From Dendrolimus kikuchii (lineage: Eukaryota; Arthropoda; Insecta; Lepidoptera; Lasiocampidae), in NCBI GenBank assembly GCA_019925095.2, contig CM034411.1, positions 13,268,001 through 13,332,000 of the forward strand: a stretch of DNA of 64,000 nt. Reading direction: 5' to 3'. Both the position numbers and the translations under genes were made by a program. This document shows, one piece after another, positions 1 to 10,850 of this stretch; the first letter of the stretch is position 1, and each line of letters opens with the position of its first letter. The notes beneath the pieces were generated by a model. That model had not been told where the DNA came from and made no database searches. It saw nothing but the letters and a program-made list of their open reading frames with translations.

Positions 1-205
1 TTTTGGTAGTTGTGGTAGTTTTGGTAGTTTTGATAGTTGTGGTAGTTTTGGTAGTTTTGATAGTTGTGGTAGTTTTGGTAGTTTTGATAGTTGTGGTAGT
101 TTAGGTAGTTGTGGTAGTTTTAGTTGGTGGATTTGGTAGTTTTGGTTGGTAATTTGGTAGTTTCGGTAGTTTTAGTACGTTTGGTAGTTTTGGTCGTTTG
201 TGTAG
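1..205. repeat. Minisatellite, 27-base unit
   Basis: The window opens inside a tandem array built on a 9-base unit (GGTAGTTTT) with a higher-order 27-base period (GGTAGTTTT, GGTAGTTTT, GATAGTTGT). About four regular periods are visible before the array degenerates after base 110. In one plus frame each period reads Gly-Ser-Phe-Gly-Ser-Phe-Asp-Ser-Cys, and the frame stops in the degenerate part. It may be a plain minisatellite or the end of a repetitive gene lying to the left; only the array is directly visible. Confidence 0.9.
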
Positions 206-367
206 TTTACACAATATTTAGTTATATTAATAAAACTAGAACGGGTTGAAATAAGGTATTAAAGTTTATATGGGGGACCAATCATTTATCAAGTTTATAG
301 ATATAAAAATTCATAATCTTTAAAAAAATGCGACTCACTCGATCTGTCTGTCTGAATACCGAAAATA

Positions 368-502
368 GCCTTAAGAACAGACGAGCGTGCATGACAAGAG
401 CTATGAATGTCCAAGAAGCAAGTGAGGTGTGTAAGAATAAACATGAATGGCGCTTGTTGTTCGTGCCTGCAAGGGAACTGGCGTGAAGTTATGTATGTAT
501 GT
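368..502 (+). mobile_element. LINE-A 3' end, copy 1
   Basis: Severely 5'-truncated copy of the window's main LINE family. It covers the last ~37 codons of the ORF (ending ...ARELA in better copies), the stop, and an ATGT-repeat tail. Several substitutions and a small deletion set it apart from the near-identical younger copies. I see no clear target-site duplication. Confidence 0.85.
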
Positions 503-879
503 AATTTGGAAATGAGGTAGGCACTTAGCATTTTGCTGTGCCGAAACGCAGTCCGATATAGCGCTGATTTTCAGTGCCCACCTCCTAAATCACATATGGC
601 ATGCGATCCGTGTTAAACATAAAAAAGTAATAAATTTAAAAAACGTGAGAATCTTTTATATATTACTATGCTTTATGTATTTATGTGTGTATATAAATTT
701 ATAATATTAACATTAATTTTTTTATGGAAATTGACTTTAATTTACACACATAAATTATAAGCTAGTACAATGAAGAAATTTATAAATAATCTAATATAAT
801 AAAATAACTTAACTTATTTGTATTGTATTCTACCCATAGTCCTAGCCCGTGCCCTAGCTTTCGGCCATTTTCTCTCTTC
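503..879. other. AT-rich, no gene seen
   Basis: AT-rich sequence with no open frame, splice-bounded exon or recognisable element. Confidence 0.6.
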
Positions 880-1015
880 ATTCCAAAATTGTCTGGAAGA
901 GATCGTTGCCAGCGATAAGGCCGCCATTTGTATCTAATTCTAATCTGTTTTTGTGTTTGTTTTATAAATTTTATTATACATACAATATAGTATATTCTAT
1001 TCTATGTTTTTGATT
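880..1015 (+). mobile_element. LINE 3' tail with GATCG...CGATAAGG stem
   Basis: The stretch has the small stem-loop GGAAGAGATCG...CGATAAGGCCGCC that I associate with the 3' UTR of lepidopteran LINEs (CR1/Jockey-like), followed by an AT-rich tail ending in TATTCTATTCTATG. Related copies are at 30457-30590 (plus) and 33440-33650 (minus). Confidence 0.6.
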
Positions 1016-1889
1016 AAACTTTTAATGAAGTGAACAAATACCGCGATATTAGCTTCCAAAGTCGTGAAAATTATTCCCCCCCTTCAAAATTTAATCAACC
1101 AGGTTGAAGATTCCGGAAAAATAAGACTGTTGCGAATTATAAATAATTTCACCCAAAATTTATTTGAACAAAATTCGTTTAATAACTCTACCCTACACTG
1201 TATGTTAAGAAGTTTTGAGATATAAGTAAGGTGTTTTCTGTTATAATGAAAAAGTATTAATAATAATAAAGTTTTTAACAAGAACAATGCCGCCGTCACA
1301 TTAACTAACTAAAAAGTAAAAAAGAAATATTTTCTAATAAAATCTCAAAGTCAGTGCGAAGTAAAACATAAAAAATATATATATTTTGTAAATTTGTTGC
1401 TGTATTTTGTTAAGAAAGAAAGAAAAAAAACCTTTGTATGAAGAAATAAGGTACGTAAGGTGTTGCAGAAAGTATTTATTTATTGAGAAAACCAACAGCG
1501 AATACACAAATATAATATAAAATAGTTTACAATAAAAAGTAAGGCCAATAACAGGTTTTCCTTATTAACTACCACTTTAGTAATAATTTTACAAAGCAAA
1601 TGTTGAATTTAAACAAATAAAGTAAAGTAAAGTCGGGTTGTGTTATGTAAAATTCAGCAAGTCATTAATTATGTTACTTTTAAATTTGTATTTGGAGGAC
1701 GCAAAAAGATCAATTTTACAAAATTTTGTATTATGAGTACGAGCCATACGAGAAAACAAAGAATTTTGTGTGTAGTTGGTAGAATTACATGGAACATTCA
1801 GCAAAGATGTATGACGGGTACGGTATCTAGGTACATTATATGCCAATTTCGAGACGAGCTCAGGACAGTCAACACGGCTATGAACTTTT
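1016..1889. other. AT-rich, no gene seen
   Basis: The open frames at 1640-1966 on both strands overlap each other and run into the repeat at 1890, and they show no protein family. I regard the stretch as non-coding. Confidence 0.55.
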
Positions 1890-2209
1890 ATCCGTGCAGG
1901 AACGGAGAAAGAATACAATATCCTGCGGCCCGGCGGCCTGTCGTAAGAGGCGACTAAACAACCCACAGCCAGGTGGTAGAGTATTTGCTCGACTGGATGG
2001 CGACCACCCCTGGTCTAGAGTATGCCGCCATAACAACCTTGTGTTGTGTTCCGGCATTAGTGACCAGGTTCCAGTCTCCCTTAAGAGAGCAGCAGCGCAT
2101 TTGTAGGACCTTTGGTGTTGCAAATGTCCATAGGCGATGGTAACCGCTTTCCATCTAGTGGGCCGTCTGCCTGTCTGCGGAACTCCTGCAATAAAAAAAA
2201 AATAAAAAA
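1890..2209 (+). mobile_element. SINE-like repeat family S, copy A
   Basis: About 320-base interspersed repeat starting ATCCGTGCAGGAACGG and ending GCAATAAAAAAAA. The near-full-length sister copy is 53190-53502. An A-rich 3' end and repeated unit-length copies fit a SINE or the 3' end of a LINE; I cannot identify an RNA polymerase III box with confidence, so the class is left open. Open frames across it are artefacts of the repeat. Confidence 0.8.
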
Positions 2210-2359
2210 ACTATATCATACAGCAATGACATATCTAAAACTGTACGTCTTTCATCCGTATGTGTTTATTTTTTATTGCTTTTTAGTTACTTTTGAAGTC
2301 GGTTTCATCTTTTGTTTCTTTCAGTTACAAAAATACTTGAATAGCTTTAGAAAAAAATA

Positions 2360-2922
2360 TGGACCTTCCATAAATTACGTCACACGTTTGTTGATGAAGT
2401 GCGACATCGTGTGACAAGGGGTTGGAGCGGTCCTTAATTTCGTGACGTTACATGTCAAAGTCTAACATATTTAAGCTTTAAAACACGAAATTTGAACTAT
2501 TAACGAGAAACTTCAAAATTATTTGAAAATAATTTAAACTGGGAACGCTCCCCACCGACAGCGTTCTGGACTACATCTCTACTTGTAAATATGTTTATAA
2601 TAGTATTTAATTTCTAAGTTTTTGTTTGTAGTGTAATTTATTTATAATTTAGTTTATTTTCAAGTATTTCGTTTTAATTCACTAGACTGTATATTAATGC
2701 TGAATAAACAATTTAAATGTAAATAAAATAATTAGCATTAATATAGTAATTAGTTACGTAACTGCTGTTTTAATTTAATAATTTCTTGATGTAAAATTGC
2801 AAAATATGTGATGTCACACTAGGGAGGGAGGAATGTCACGAATGTGACCAACTATGGCAAGGACGGGGGAGGGGTCAAAAATCATGAAATTTTTGTGTGA
2901 CCTAATTTGGAAATTGCCCCAT
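2360..2922. mobile_element. MITE with inverted ends (CATAAATTACGTCACAC type)
   Basis: The left end (CCATAAATTACGTCACAC) and the reverse complement of the right end (CCAAATTAGGTCACAC) form imperfect terminal inverted repeats about 560 bases apart. The interior is AT-rich with G-runs near both ends. The same family recurs at 17823-18335 in the opposite orientation and as a half copy at 29537-29640. Its superfamily cannot be set from the window. Confidence 0.65.
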
Positions 2923-3262
2923 ATATGAAACATGTTGTACGTACGTATAATATTCGTGGGTTGCTCTCGATTTTCCTGAGATTAATTCATCAGATCCTCA
3001 CTTGGTGATAGTGGAACCACATCAGGATTATACTCATTTGAATAAAAAAAAAAATGGCAGCTATAGAGACTGCCGATAAAAGTGAAAACTTATAACTTTT
3101 AGTTCTATTAAAATTTGAAATTACACAATGTTTGAATTAAAACTATATTTCAACATTGCACAGTATATACACATTGAACTTATCACTAAATCCATTCAAT
3201 TTCACTTATAAAGTATACACAGCACTAATGTTGCAATAATACGTCAATACGTCAGCTGTATA

Positions 3263-3630
3263 CATACATACATAACTTCACGCCAGTTCCCTTGCGGGGT
3301 AGGCACGAACAACAGAGTGCCATTTAGGCTTATTCTTACACACCTCACTTGCCTCTTTGACATTCATAAGTCTTGTCATGCAAGCTCGTCTGTTCTTAAG
3401 GCTCCTGACATCACCTTCTGCTAGTACACGATCAATTGATCATGGAAGGTGTGTCGTGGCCTTCCACGACTTCTGCATCCATCCACTTTTGCATTGTATA
3501 TCTGTTTAGTCATTCTTTCATCATGCATTCTTTCCACATGCCCGAACCACCGGAGCATTCCTTTCCTTACCTTCACCCCGACACTCTCTTTCAGACCAAC
3601 TCTCTTTCTTACTTCGGTATTACGGTATTA
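3263..3630 (-). mobile_element. LINE-A 3' end, copy 2
   Basis: Minus-strand copy covering the C-terminal ~110 codons of the LINE-A ORF plus the tail. TCAGCTGTATA at 3252-3262 is repeated at 3631-3641, an 11-base target-site duplication. The plus-strand frames here are shadows of the LINE. Confidence 0.85.
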
Positions 3631-3659
3631 TCAGCTGTATAGCTACAGATATATTGCTA

Positions 3660-3780
3660 TAAGCATGTCGGTGACGCGACGCACGAGATTTCACCCGTCC
3701 AAAAAGCGTCTAACGCGCACATCACAGGCCGCTGCGCATGCGCCAATCATGAGCATGTCGGTGACGTGAACCCATAAGAT
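3660..3780. repeat. Short direct repeat with GCATGTCGGTGACG
   Basis: The motif GCATGTCGGTGACGYGA occurs at about 3664 and 3752, each followed by a similar 12-15 bases ending in AGATTT. It is a two-copy local direct repeat with an 88-base period. Confidence 0.5.
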
Positions 3781-4317
3781 TTTCCCCTATCAATAAGTGC
3801 CCAACGCGGCTAAAGAAGTTATCTCTTCAAAAAAAATTGAAAATCAGTTCACAATTGACAGAGAAATTGCGTAATAAACGTACAAAAAAAAGTAGAATTG
3901 AGAACTTTCTCCCTTTTGAAGTCGGTTTAAAACAGGAAACGATTGTTAACTCTACAAAATCCTACATTGTATTTGGACTAGCAAATGCTTACCCAATTTA
4001 TTTATTTTAATTGTTCAGCAGAATCTAGCGCTTTATTACAGCTAATACAGCGCTTATAAATCATACAAAGGTGACAGCCCTGACAATAGGCTAACGACAT
4101 AACATTCGCGAATTCACGGTCACGCTGTGACGTTGGCAGCATACGAATTGCTGTGCGGGAATCGAATCTTGTACCGCGTGTCGACTGCTAATTAGCAGTG
4201 ATTTATACACCGTCGTGGTAGACCCCAGTTGCTGTTATGTAATGATGTGTGTGTATGACGTAAGAGACGCTTCAAGTTGATATATTGCATGCTCATACAA
4301 TACACACGGTTTTTAGC

Positions 4318-4375
4318 CGACTTCAAAAACGAGGAGGTTCTTAATTCGTCTGTATATTTTATGTTTTCAGATAAA
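4318..4375 (+). mobile_element. Fragment of CCGACTTCAAAAA-type repeat
   Basis: CCGACTTCAAAAACGAGGAGG followed by TTCTTAATTCGTCTGTA is a sequence I recognise as a common lepidopteran dispersed repeat. Relatives lie around 3909-3930, 10990-11030 and 11545-11640. Confidence 0.55.
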
Positions 4376-4394
4376 AAAAAAGTCATTGAAACTC

Positions 4395-4690
4395 AAATAC
4401 ACTATGACCACTGCCAACGGGGAGCGTGCCCAGAAGGCTGGCTGCATTGCCATGCTGTATGGCAATACTTATTTGTTGTGCGAAATATGAGCCAGCCTTC
4501 TGATCACGGGTAGTGTCAAAGAGTTTCTTATAGATGTTCAGAGACATCTGTAAGAAACTCTTTGCCGACCCCACTAGCCTAATGTTTCAACCCTTTTTCC
4601 TAAGGCTCCATATTTGTGCTGTTTGACGTCTTCAGCTGAAGCGGCGGCGTTGCCAGCCCCTGATTTGGTCATTGGAGGATATGACTTCCT
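4395..4690 (-). pseudogene. LINE-B ORF C-terminal relic
   Basis: On the minus strand the frames contain a block with [20 protein letters not shown] and, upstream in a shifted frame, VETLG followed by a stop where related copies have TLGPWG. Proteins of this type form the C-terminus of a family of invertebrate LINE reverse transcriptases, as far as I recall. Two other relics of the same protein lie at 11170-11545 and 62210-62500; all are broken. Confidence 0.6.
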
Positions 4691-5102
4691 AACACGATAT
4701 CCCCGTCAATTGAAAACCGATTTTCAAATTGTTTTCTTTACTCGTAAGTGTATACTCCCGAGATAGTTCTATCGTTACCAACTCAGGATCTGATGAGTAA
4801 ATTGGATCCCAGGGAGATCGAGTATAACCCTTACTATTATCTCCTGCAATTAAAAAAAAAAAACTAAAGAATGCTGTGCGCCTAGTAGATTTTTTACTTG
4901 GCAACAAGTAAAACATAAAAAATAACATCAAAATTGCAGAATGCACCGACTTCAAGACTTAGAATATATTTATTTTTTGCTTCTTAGTTTTAAGTTTGTT
5001 TTAGTTAAATAAAAATCTTTTTTCCTTGTAAAATTATCATGTTTGTCGGCCCACCTATGTTAGCAACAGTAATATTTCTAGACGACTTTTTTATAGCTGG
5101 AG

Positions 5103-5213
5103 TAAAGCAGACAGGCAGACGGACCACCTGATAGAAAGTGGTTACCGTCGCCCATAGACGTTTGCAACGCGCTGCCGGCCTCGAAGAAATTTTTAAAACA
5201 CCCCTTTAAAAAA
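5103..5213 (-). mobile_element. Family S-related 3' fragment
   Basis: Reverse-orientation match to the family S 3' end (GATGGTAACC...CTGCCTGTCTG), joined to GCTGCCGGCCTCGAAG, typical of a related lepidopteran repeat. Confidence 0.6.
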
Positions 5214-5493
5214 AAACTATACAGTAGCTAGCGCTGTGGGAAAACCACCACGACTTTTGGGGTTAAATATGTATAAAAATAGCAACACCCTTCAGTGGTC
5301 GTATGCATGCAAAGAAGAATTACACAGTAGTGTGGAGTATTATTAGTCAGATGTTGAGAAATGATATCAATGTGATATTAACGAATGACTTTTTTAATTA
5401 TAGTCAAGGTCAAGGGGGAAGCCCGTCAATGGGGTAAGTTCGTACACCGCCCGTTATTCGAATTATTTAAATGGAGCTTAACACCAACATTTT

Positions 5494-5762
5494 ATCTGTG
5501 CAGGAACGGAGAAAGAATACAATTTCCTGCGGCCGGGCGGCCTGTCGTAAGAGATGGATGGCTACCACCCCTGGTCTAAAATATGTCGCCATAACAACCT
5601 TGAGTTGTGTTCCGGCATTAATGACCAGGTTCCAGTCTCCCTTAAGAGAGCAGCAGCGCATTTGTAGCACCTTTGGTGTTACAAATGTTTGTAGGTGATG
5701 GTAACCGCTTTCCATTAAGTGGGCCGTCTGCCTGTCTGGTGAACTTCTGCAATAAAAAAAAA
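5494..5762 (+). mobile_element. SINE-like repeat family S, copy B
   Basis: Same start and A-rich end as copy A, but about 50 bases are missing after GTCGTAAGAG, so the sequence jumps to GATGGCTACCACCCC. Confidence 0.8.
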
Positions 5763-5841
5763 CCACAATTCGAAGACAGAATTCAATGGTGTCCTAGCTT
5801 CACTGACTGATAATATTTTCTTAAGTTTTCGCGACTTATAT

Positions 5842-6002
5842 ACATAATAAAACTACATTTTAACGGTTTTAAGCGCGGTAATTTATTTGATTTTGGATAG
5901 TCGTCCGTAATCACGGCCACTGAAAAGTGACCGAAACGTCGGAATAACCAAAATCAAATAAATTACCGCTCTTAAAACCGTTAAAACGTAATTTTATTAT
6001 GT
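5842..6002. mobile_element. Foldback MITE, 160 bases
   Basis: ACATAATAAAACTACATTTT at the left end and ATTTTATTATGT at the right end belong to long inverted arms (about 60 bases each) with GTGATTACGG-type sequence in the middle. Whole-element palindromy supports a MITE. Diverged relatives or fragments are at 6098-6195, 10739-10850 and 31906-32023. Confidence 0.8.
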
Positions 6003-6097
6003 TCACTGACTGATTTACTGTCGTCATAACTATTCAAACACGGAAATAATAAGAGCTGTATGGGGTTTCCACTGACGGACGTCGCCACCTTGACTGT

Positions 6098-6195
6098 AAT
6101 AAAACTGTCTTTTAACGGTTTTAATTCAGCATTTTATTTAATTTTTATATTGACGTTTTGGTCACTTTTCAGTATCCTCAGTAGTATTTCTTCAT
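6098..6195 (+). mobile_element. Half copy of the 5842 foldback MITE
   Basis: Starts GTAATAAAACTGTCTTTTAA, then GGTTTTAATTCAGC and the GACGTTTTGGTCACTTTTCAG core. Only one arm and part of the centre remain. Confidence 0.6.
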
Positions 6196-6255
6196 GAAAT
6201 CAATAAGTGGCGAGATATTTATTTCCAAAAATAAAAGTGTCATCCATTTTTTAAC

Positions 6256-6412
6256 TTAAGCCGATATTAGACGGTTCATTTCTCTCTTTCAATCTGGTGA
6301 ATCAACTAAAGTGATCGCTACAAACATAAACTTGAATCATTCAATGTCATTGAATAGCATCGTGTCTTGCCAGTTCAGTGCGTTTCAACTAAATTGATTC
6401 GTCTAACATCGG
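6256..6412. mobile_element. MITE with CCGATATTAGACG ends, copy 1
   Basis: Starts CCGATATTAGACGGTTCA and ends CGTCTAACATCGG, giving terminal inverted repeats of about 14 bases in a 157-base element. A second copy of similar length is at 44280-44434. Confidence 0.7.
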
Positions 6413-6529
6413 TAAAGACCTGGGGCGCATTTCTGCTATTTTAATATCGTGGGGAAATCGTGGTAGCATATTGACTACCGCACGCGTCCCAAACTCAAAG
6501 GGCACGGGTTCTTAGTCAGTTTTCTGATC

Positions 6530-6700
6530 TAATGTGCATATTGTCACAATTACCACGTGCTAACAACGGTGAAGGAAAATATCGTGATGTAACTAACCTG
6601 CACTGGAGAAGCATGGCGGGTATACTGTCCGTTCCCCCTATAATGGGAGGCCCGAGTCTAGCAGTAGGACATTTATGGACTGATATTATTTATTTTATTA
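6530..6700 (+). mobile_element. LINE 3' tail (GGCCCGAGTCTAGCAGTAGG type)
   Basis: Contains AACCTGCACTGGAGAAGCAT and GGAGGCCCGAGTCTAGCAGT, then an ATT-rich end. I recognise this as a common lepidopteran LINE-type 3' end; no coding part is left. Confidence 0.55.
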
Positions 6701-7289
6701 TAATATCTTGGCATTCTGAAGATATTCAAAGTGTGATTCCATTACAATAGTGTTAAAAAACTGTATACTAGACTAAAATATCATCTCGATATCGTCGCGG
6801 CGGAATACGAGTAGAAATAAAAAAAACATGTGCGTCTCGGGACGACCGACAGAAGTGATAACTTAAACTAATCTAAGTCCAACTGAAAATTTTTCATGTC
6901 ACAACAACAATTAAACAATAAATTATGGCACCACACAAAGTCACAAACACATAACTAACAATAAAACTTATACACATACTCAAACCAACGCGCACTACCA
7001 TCGCATTGCATTACACTCACACGCCACAAACAAACCAAGACACACAAAGAGCCTAAAAATTAATAACCCAGGCACAGAAAAGAAAAAAATAATACACATG
7101 GCACTAGATAGGACTATATATAAGTATAGATATAAGGCCAGCACTGCACATCCACTTCCTCACAACACCAGCATGTAACAGATACACTCTACATTAGTAT
7201 AAGTTTAGTATTAAAATTAGAATAAATTAATATAATAAGTTATTCTTAAGGTACACCACAATACAAAAATCACTAAATTAATGTCACAC
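6701..7289. other. AT-rich, no gene seen
   Basis: Low-complexity A/C-rich sequence (ACACACAAACAC-like words around 6890-7100). No gene or element end recognised. Confidence 0.5.
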
Positions 7290-7428
7290 AGAGCTTGCAT
7301 GACAAGAGTTATGAATGTCAAAGAGGCAAGTGAGGTGTGTAAGAATAAGCCTAAATGGCACTCTGTTGTTCGTGCTTACCCCGCAAGGGAACTGGCGTGA
7401 ATTTATGTATGTATGTATGTGTGTATGT
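7290..7428 (+). mobile_element. LINE-A 3' end, copy 3
   Basis: Covers the last ~35 codons, stop and ATGT tail of LINE-A. The sequence is close to the young copies. No unambiguous target-site duplication. Confidence 0.85.
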
Positions 7429-8020
7429 ACACAGTAATAAAAATAAACAATAAGCGTGTATGGCCTCTAAAATTTTTCATAGAAATTAAGTAATAAAAAA
7501 AGGTACGGAACTCGAGTCAGTAGAGATGTTAATAATAATAAAAAAAATATAAAAAAAAACTAATCTAAGTTGAACTATTTAATATTGAAATTGTTTAACT
7601 TGAGAAAAGCTTAGGGCTTACTGAAATTTTATGTATATTAACATGATAATGTAAGGAAAGATTATTTATTAATAAAATCTTTTATTGATTATAAAACATA
7701 TTTTATTCTTAGTTATAATTCTCACAATTTTGTGTATGTACATTATTTAATCTAATTACCGAAATACGGGTAGCGCTGTGGGTTAGAGTGAGAGAGGAGA
7801 AGCCTGCCTGCCACTGTCGTATGCGTGAGAGAATGGGAAGCCAGACAGACTGGCGCTGTAACGCGTTACGTAACGAAGCGTTTTACCCTCCGAAGCATCA
7901 CTTCAAAAAATTGATATGAAAACCATCAAAAATGGCGTTAGCCTAAATTAATGAATATACTTTATTATTTGAGTACTTGCCCAACGCCAAGATATCGAAA
8001 TAGCCAAATTGGTCAGGTGA
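7429..8020. other. No gene seen
   Basis: AT-rich until about 7750, then a short GC-richer stretch (7760-7900) without an open frame or recognisable element. Confidence 0.5.
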
Positions 8021-8022
8021 TA

Positions 8023-8643
8023 CAGTAGAACTTCGATAAGCCGAAAACCTCAAAAACTCGAAAAATATTTGTGTTGAAGGGAAGGGCCCTTCAACCTCCA
8101 AAACCTCCGCTCCTCGAAATCTGAACCCTCTATAAGTCGAAATAATTTGTGAGTCCCTATAAGCAAATTCAGTACTTATTTTCCCTCTATTACTCGAAAA
8201 ATATAAATTGGACCTCTGTATCTCGAACATAGCAATATTTGATTTTACAACCTCTATCGTCTATATAATAATACGTGAAGCAAAAACTTTGTACCCCTTT
8301 TTACGAAAAATGCGTAGACGGAGATGTATGAAATTTCGCACGCTTATTTATTGATAAAGTCAAATCAACAGTGTAGCCTTGGCGAAATCTGTGATTATAG
8401 AAGTATAGTCTTTGACAACGGAACCTTAATAATGTTCAAACTTATAGTTTAAATTCATTATTATGGTCGAATTTCGATCACGGGCGACCACTAATAAATA
8501 TAAATATAATATAAATCTTAACCTCTACAAGTCGAATGTTCCCTTACAAAATTCGCTGAAGGCGAAATCCTCCAAAGTTGAAAACTGTATAACTCGATTT
8601 TTTTGGCGTCGCCCTTCAAGTTCGACTTACAGAAGTTTTACTG
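8023..8643. mobile_element. pogo/Tigger-type MITE with TA duplication
   Basis: The left end CAGTAGAACTTCGATAAG and the reverse complement of the right end, CAGTAAAACTTCTGTAAG, are terminal inverted repeats. TA flanks both ends (8021-8022 and 8644-8645). The interior repeats the CTCGAAA/TTCGAG words seen in such elements. No transposase frame is present, so it is non-autonomous. The small ORFs here are chance. Confidence 0.75.
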
Positions 8644-8645
8644 TA

Positions 8646-9109
8646 TTAAGCTTATGGGATGTTGATGCTTATCAACAGCAAAAATCCAATGGCTTGTCAC
8701 TATGACTTTTGCGATTGTGAATACCTAAATACAAATTATACTTAGAAAAACTAATGTACGTGTTGTTATGTACATAAATAATTCGCATCTACGCGTCGAT
8801 TTGCTTACAAATACGTTTGCTTGTCGTAAATACATTTTTGATATGTTTAATTTGGCACGTCTTTGTGCTTTCAGTGTTTGTTTTTACGCCATATTTGTTT
8901 GTGCAATTTAGCGAATATTATTCCTATTTGAACCGATATTACGATTTCCTTGTTTGGTGTGACAGGAAATTGTAATGTATAATAAACGAATTATTATATT
9001 ATTATTATCGATCACTATGATTACAGCCTTTATTATGGTGTAATTCGTTCAAGGTCGAGCCGGCGGCGTTTGTATATTATAACGAATCCAGCAAGCAAAT
9101 TTAATGATT
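8646..9109. other. AT-rich, no gene seen
   Basis: No element ends, exons or repeats recognised. Confidence 0.5.
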
Positions 9110-9170
9110 TCTGCGTGCAGGAACGAAGAAAGAATACACATTCCTGTGCCCGGGCGGCCTGTTGTAAGAG

Positions 9171-9610
9171 CAGTGCCGTAAATAGGGGAGTGCCACTGAT
9201 GCCCAGGCACAGGGCGTAGACTCTGAGGGGCGCAAGAATGGCCAGACCAAGCAGGACTATTATTTTTTCGATTTGCTCCTGATAAGTTCGATTCCAACAC
9301 ATTACGTACCTACATGCCAGTATCATCAAAAACGTCTGTTAAATTAGACAACACATCGCGCTCATTTTTTTGGCAGCGCTCGAGCGTATTTGTGTTCTAG
9401 TTCTTTAAAAAAATAGATTTTTCTTCCAAAATATTAGATAATTGATCCACCAACACCAAGGTCCTTGTGCGTTATTTTATCACCCTGTATGAAATAAAGT
9501 AGGCCTATACGTAGCATTGCTCTAGCTAGGGTACCTATAATATCTAAAAAAAACAAGGGTGCAGTTGTAGAAGATCGCATAGGGCGCATAGAAGGCTATT
9601 TACGCCACTG
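9171..9610. mobile_element. hAT-type non-autonomous element 1
   Basis: A 440-base insert starting CAGTGCCGTAAATAG and ending CTATTTACGCCACTG, near-perfect terminal inverted repeats. It is flanked by an 8-base duplication, TGTAAGAG (9163-9170) and CGTAAGAG (9611-9618). The 8-base duplication and CAGTG ends are hAT hallmarks. The interior has no transposase. Confidence 0.85.
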
Positions 9611-9783
9611 CGTAAGAGGCGATAAAACAACCCACAGCCAGGTGGCAGGGTATTTGCCTGTCTGGATGATTACTACGCCTGGTCTATAGTGTGCCGCGAT
9701 AACAACCTTGAGTTGTGTTCCGGCATTACTGGCCAAGTTCCAATCTCCATTTAGAGAGCAGCAGCACATTGGTAGCTCCTTAG

Positions 9784-10580
9784 CAGGGGCGTAACTACCG
9801 CCGTATCAATGTTACAGGAGCTCCAAAAATGTGTAAGCAAAAATTCTTAAAATATTATCCACAATCTCTTTAGGGCAACGAACAATTACACCACTAAGAA
9901 AACTAAAAAATACAAACTATAGGTAAATATTACTCGTGGCGCAACCAGCGATGTTGCCCACAACTATAATAGAAAAATTAAGAAATAAATCCGTCTGTCT
10001 GTCAGTCAGTTACTACCCAGAGAATTACGAATTGAATGAAAGATTTGGTATACAGTCGTCAATAGATATAGAATTCACTACAGTACTTAACTGATATCTG
10101 TTAGTGATGGGTAACAGGTACGTCCATGTTAATTGGGGCACGTTCACCAGCGTTACTTCTAGATATCTTAGCCGCAAACATATCACGCGTACGGTTCTTC
10201 CGTATCACGTGAAATCTTTGCGGAACCCTAAAACTTATTTGGTTCGATAATGTAATGCAATCAAATTTATCATGACAAATGTTGTATAAAAGCATAGCAT
10301 CCAGGAGATTTCGCCTTGTCTCAAGTTTATGCATAGAGTACTTGCTAAGGAGTCTTGCTAAGTTTGTCGAAAAAAGGCAAGAAAAGTGTATGTTTGATTT
10401 GAATTGTTTGTCTAACTTGGCTCCTAGGAGCATTAAGTATAAGTAATAACTTATAATCAATATATAATTATTTTAATTCAATTCGAGTATTTTTTGTTTA
10501 TTTTATAAAAAACTTTCCCCTTCCCTTGGCCCCCCAACACATTTTGATAGAGGGCCCGTCTAAGGCAAGCTACGCCACTG
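9784..10580. mobile_element. hAT-type non-autonomous element 2
   Basis: A 797-base insert starting CAGGGGCGTAACTACC and ending AGCTACGCCACTG. The flanking octamers CTCCTTAG and CACCTTTG agree at 6 of 8 bases, consistent with an aged duplication. It contains a LINE fragment at 10101-10460 on the minus strand. Confidence 0.75.
10101..10460 (-). pseudogene. LINE reverse transcriptase C-terminal fragment
   Basis: A 119-codon minus-strand frame contains SLL-type spacing with ETRRNLLDAMLLYNICH and, later, ISFRVPQRFHVIRKNR. This matches the general layout of the C-terminal end of Jockey/CR1-like LINE ORF2 proteins (Leu, Arg-Arg, D..LLY, R.P....). It is a fragment carried inside hAT element 2 and is not a host gene. 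Confidence 0.6.
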
Positions 10581-10738
10581 CACCTTTGGTGTTACAAATG
10601 TCCATGGACGATGGTAACAGCTTTCCAGCAGGTGAGCCGTCTGCCCGTCTGCTCAACTCAAGCTATAAAAAAAATGCCAGGGCCACGGGTATATGGCCTA
10701 GCCTCTCCGCTGGCAATGGCCAATTAATTAATGTAATT

Positions 10739-10850
10739 AAAATAATAAAACTACGTTTTAACGGTATATCACGGCATTTTATTTGATTTTTATTACGATG
10801 TTTCGCCCACCTTTCAGTAGCCGTGATCATGGAAGAACGTACTTTTAATA
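10739..10850 (+). mobile_element. Fragment of the 5842 foldback family
   Basis: AATAATAAAACTACGTTTTA, then GGCATTTTATTTGATTTTTA and GTAGCCGTGATCATGG follow the same word order as the element at 5842. Confidence 0.6.

Larger units (their letters stand above)
9110..10674 (+). mobile_element. SINE-like repeat family S, copy C, split in three
   Basis: Family S segments at 9110-9170, 9611-9783 and 10581-10674 are collinear with the uninterrupted copy at 53190-53502. The two gaps are filled by separate hAT-type elements. The order of events follows: S inserted first, then the two hATs. Confidence 0.85.

Noticed and set aside
1878..2154. Several ORFs on both strands
   Set aside because: All fall within a family S repeat and recur with every copy.
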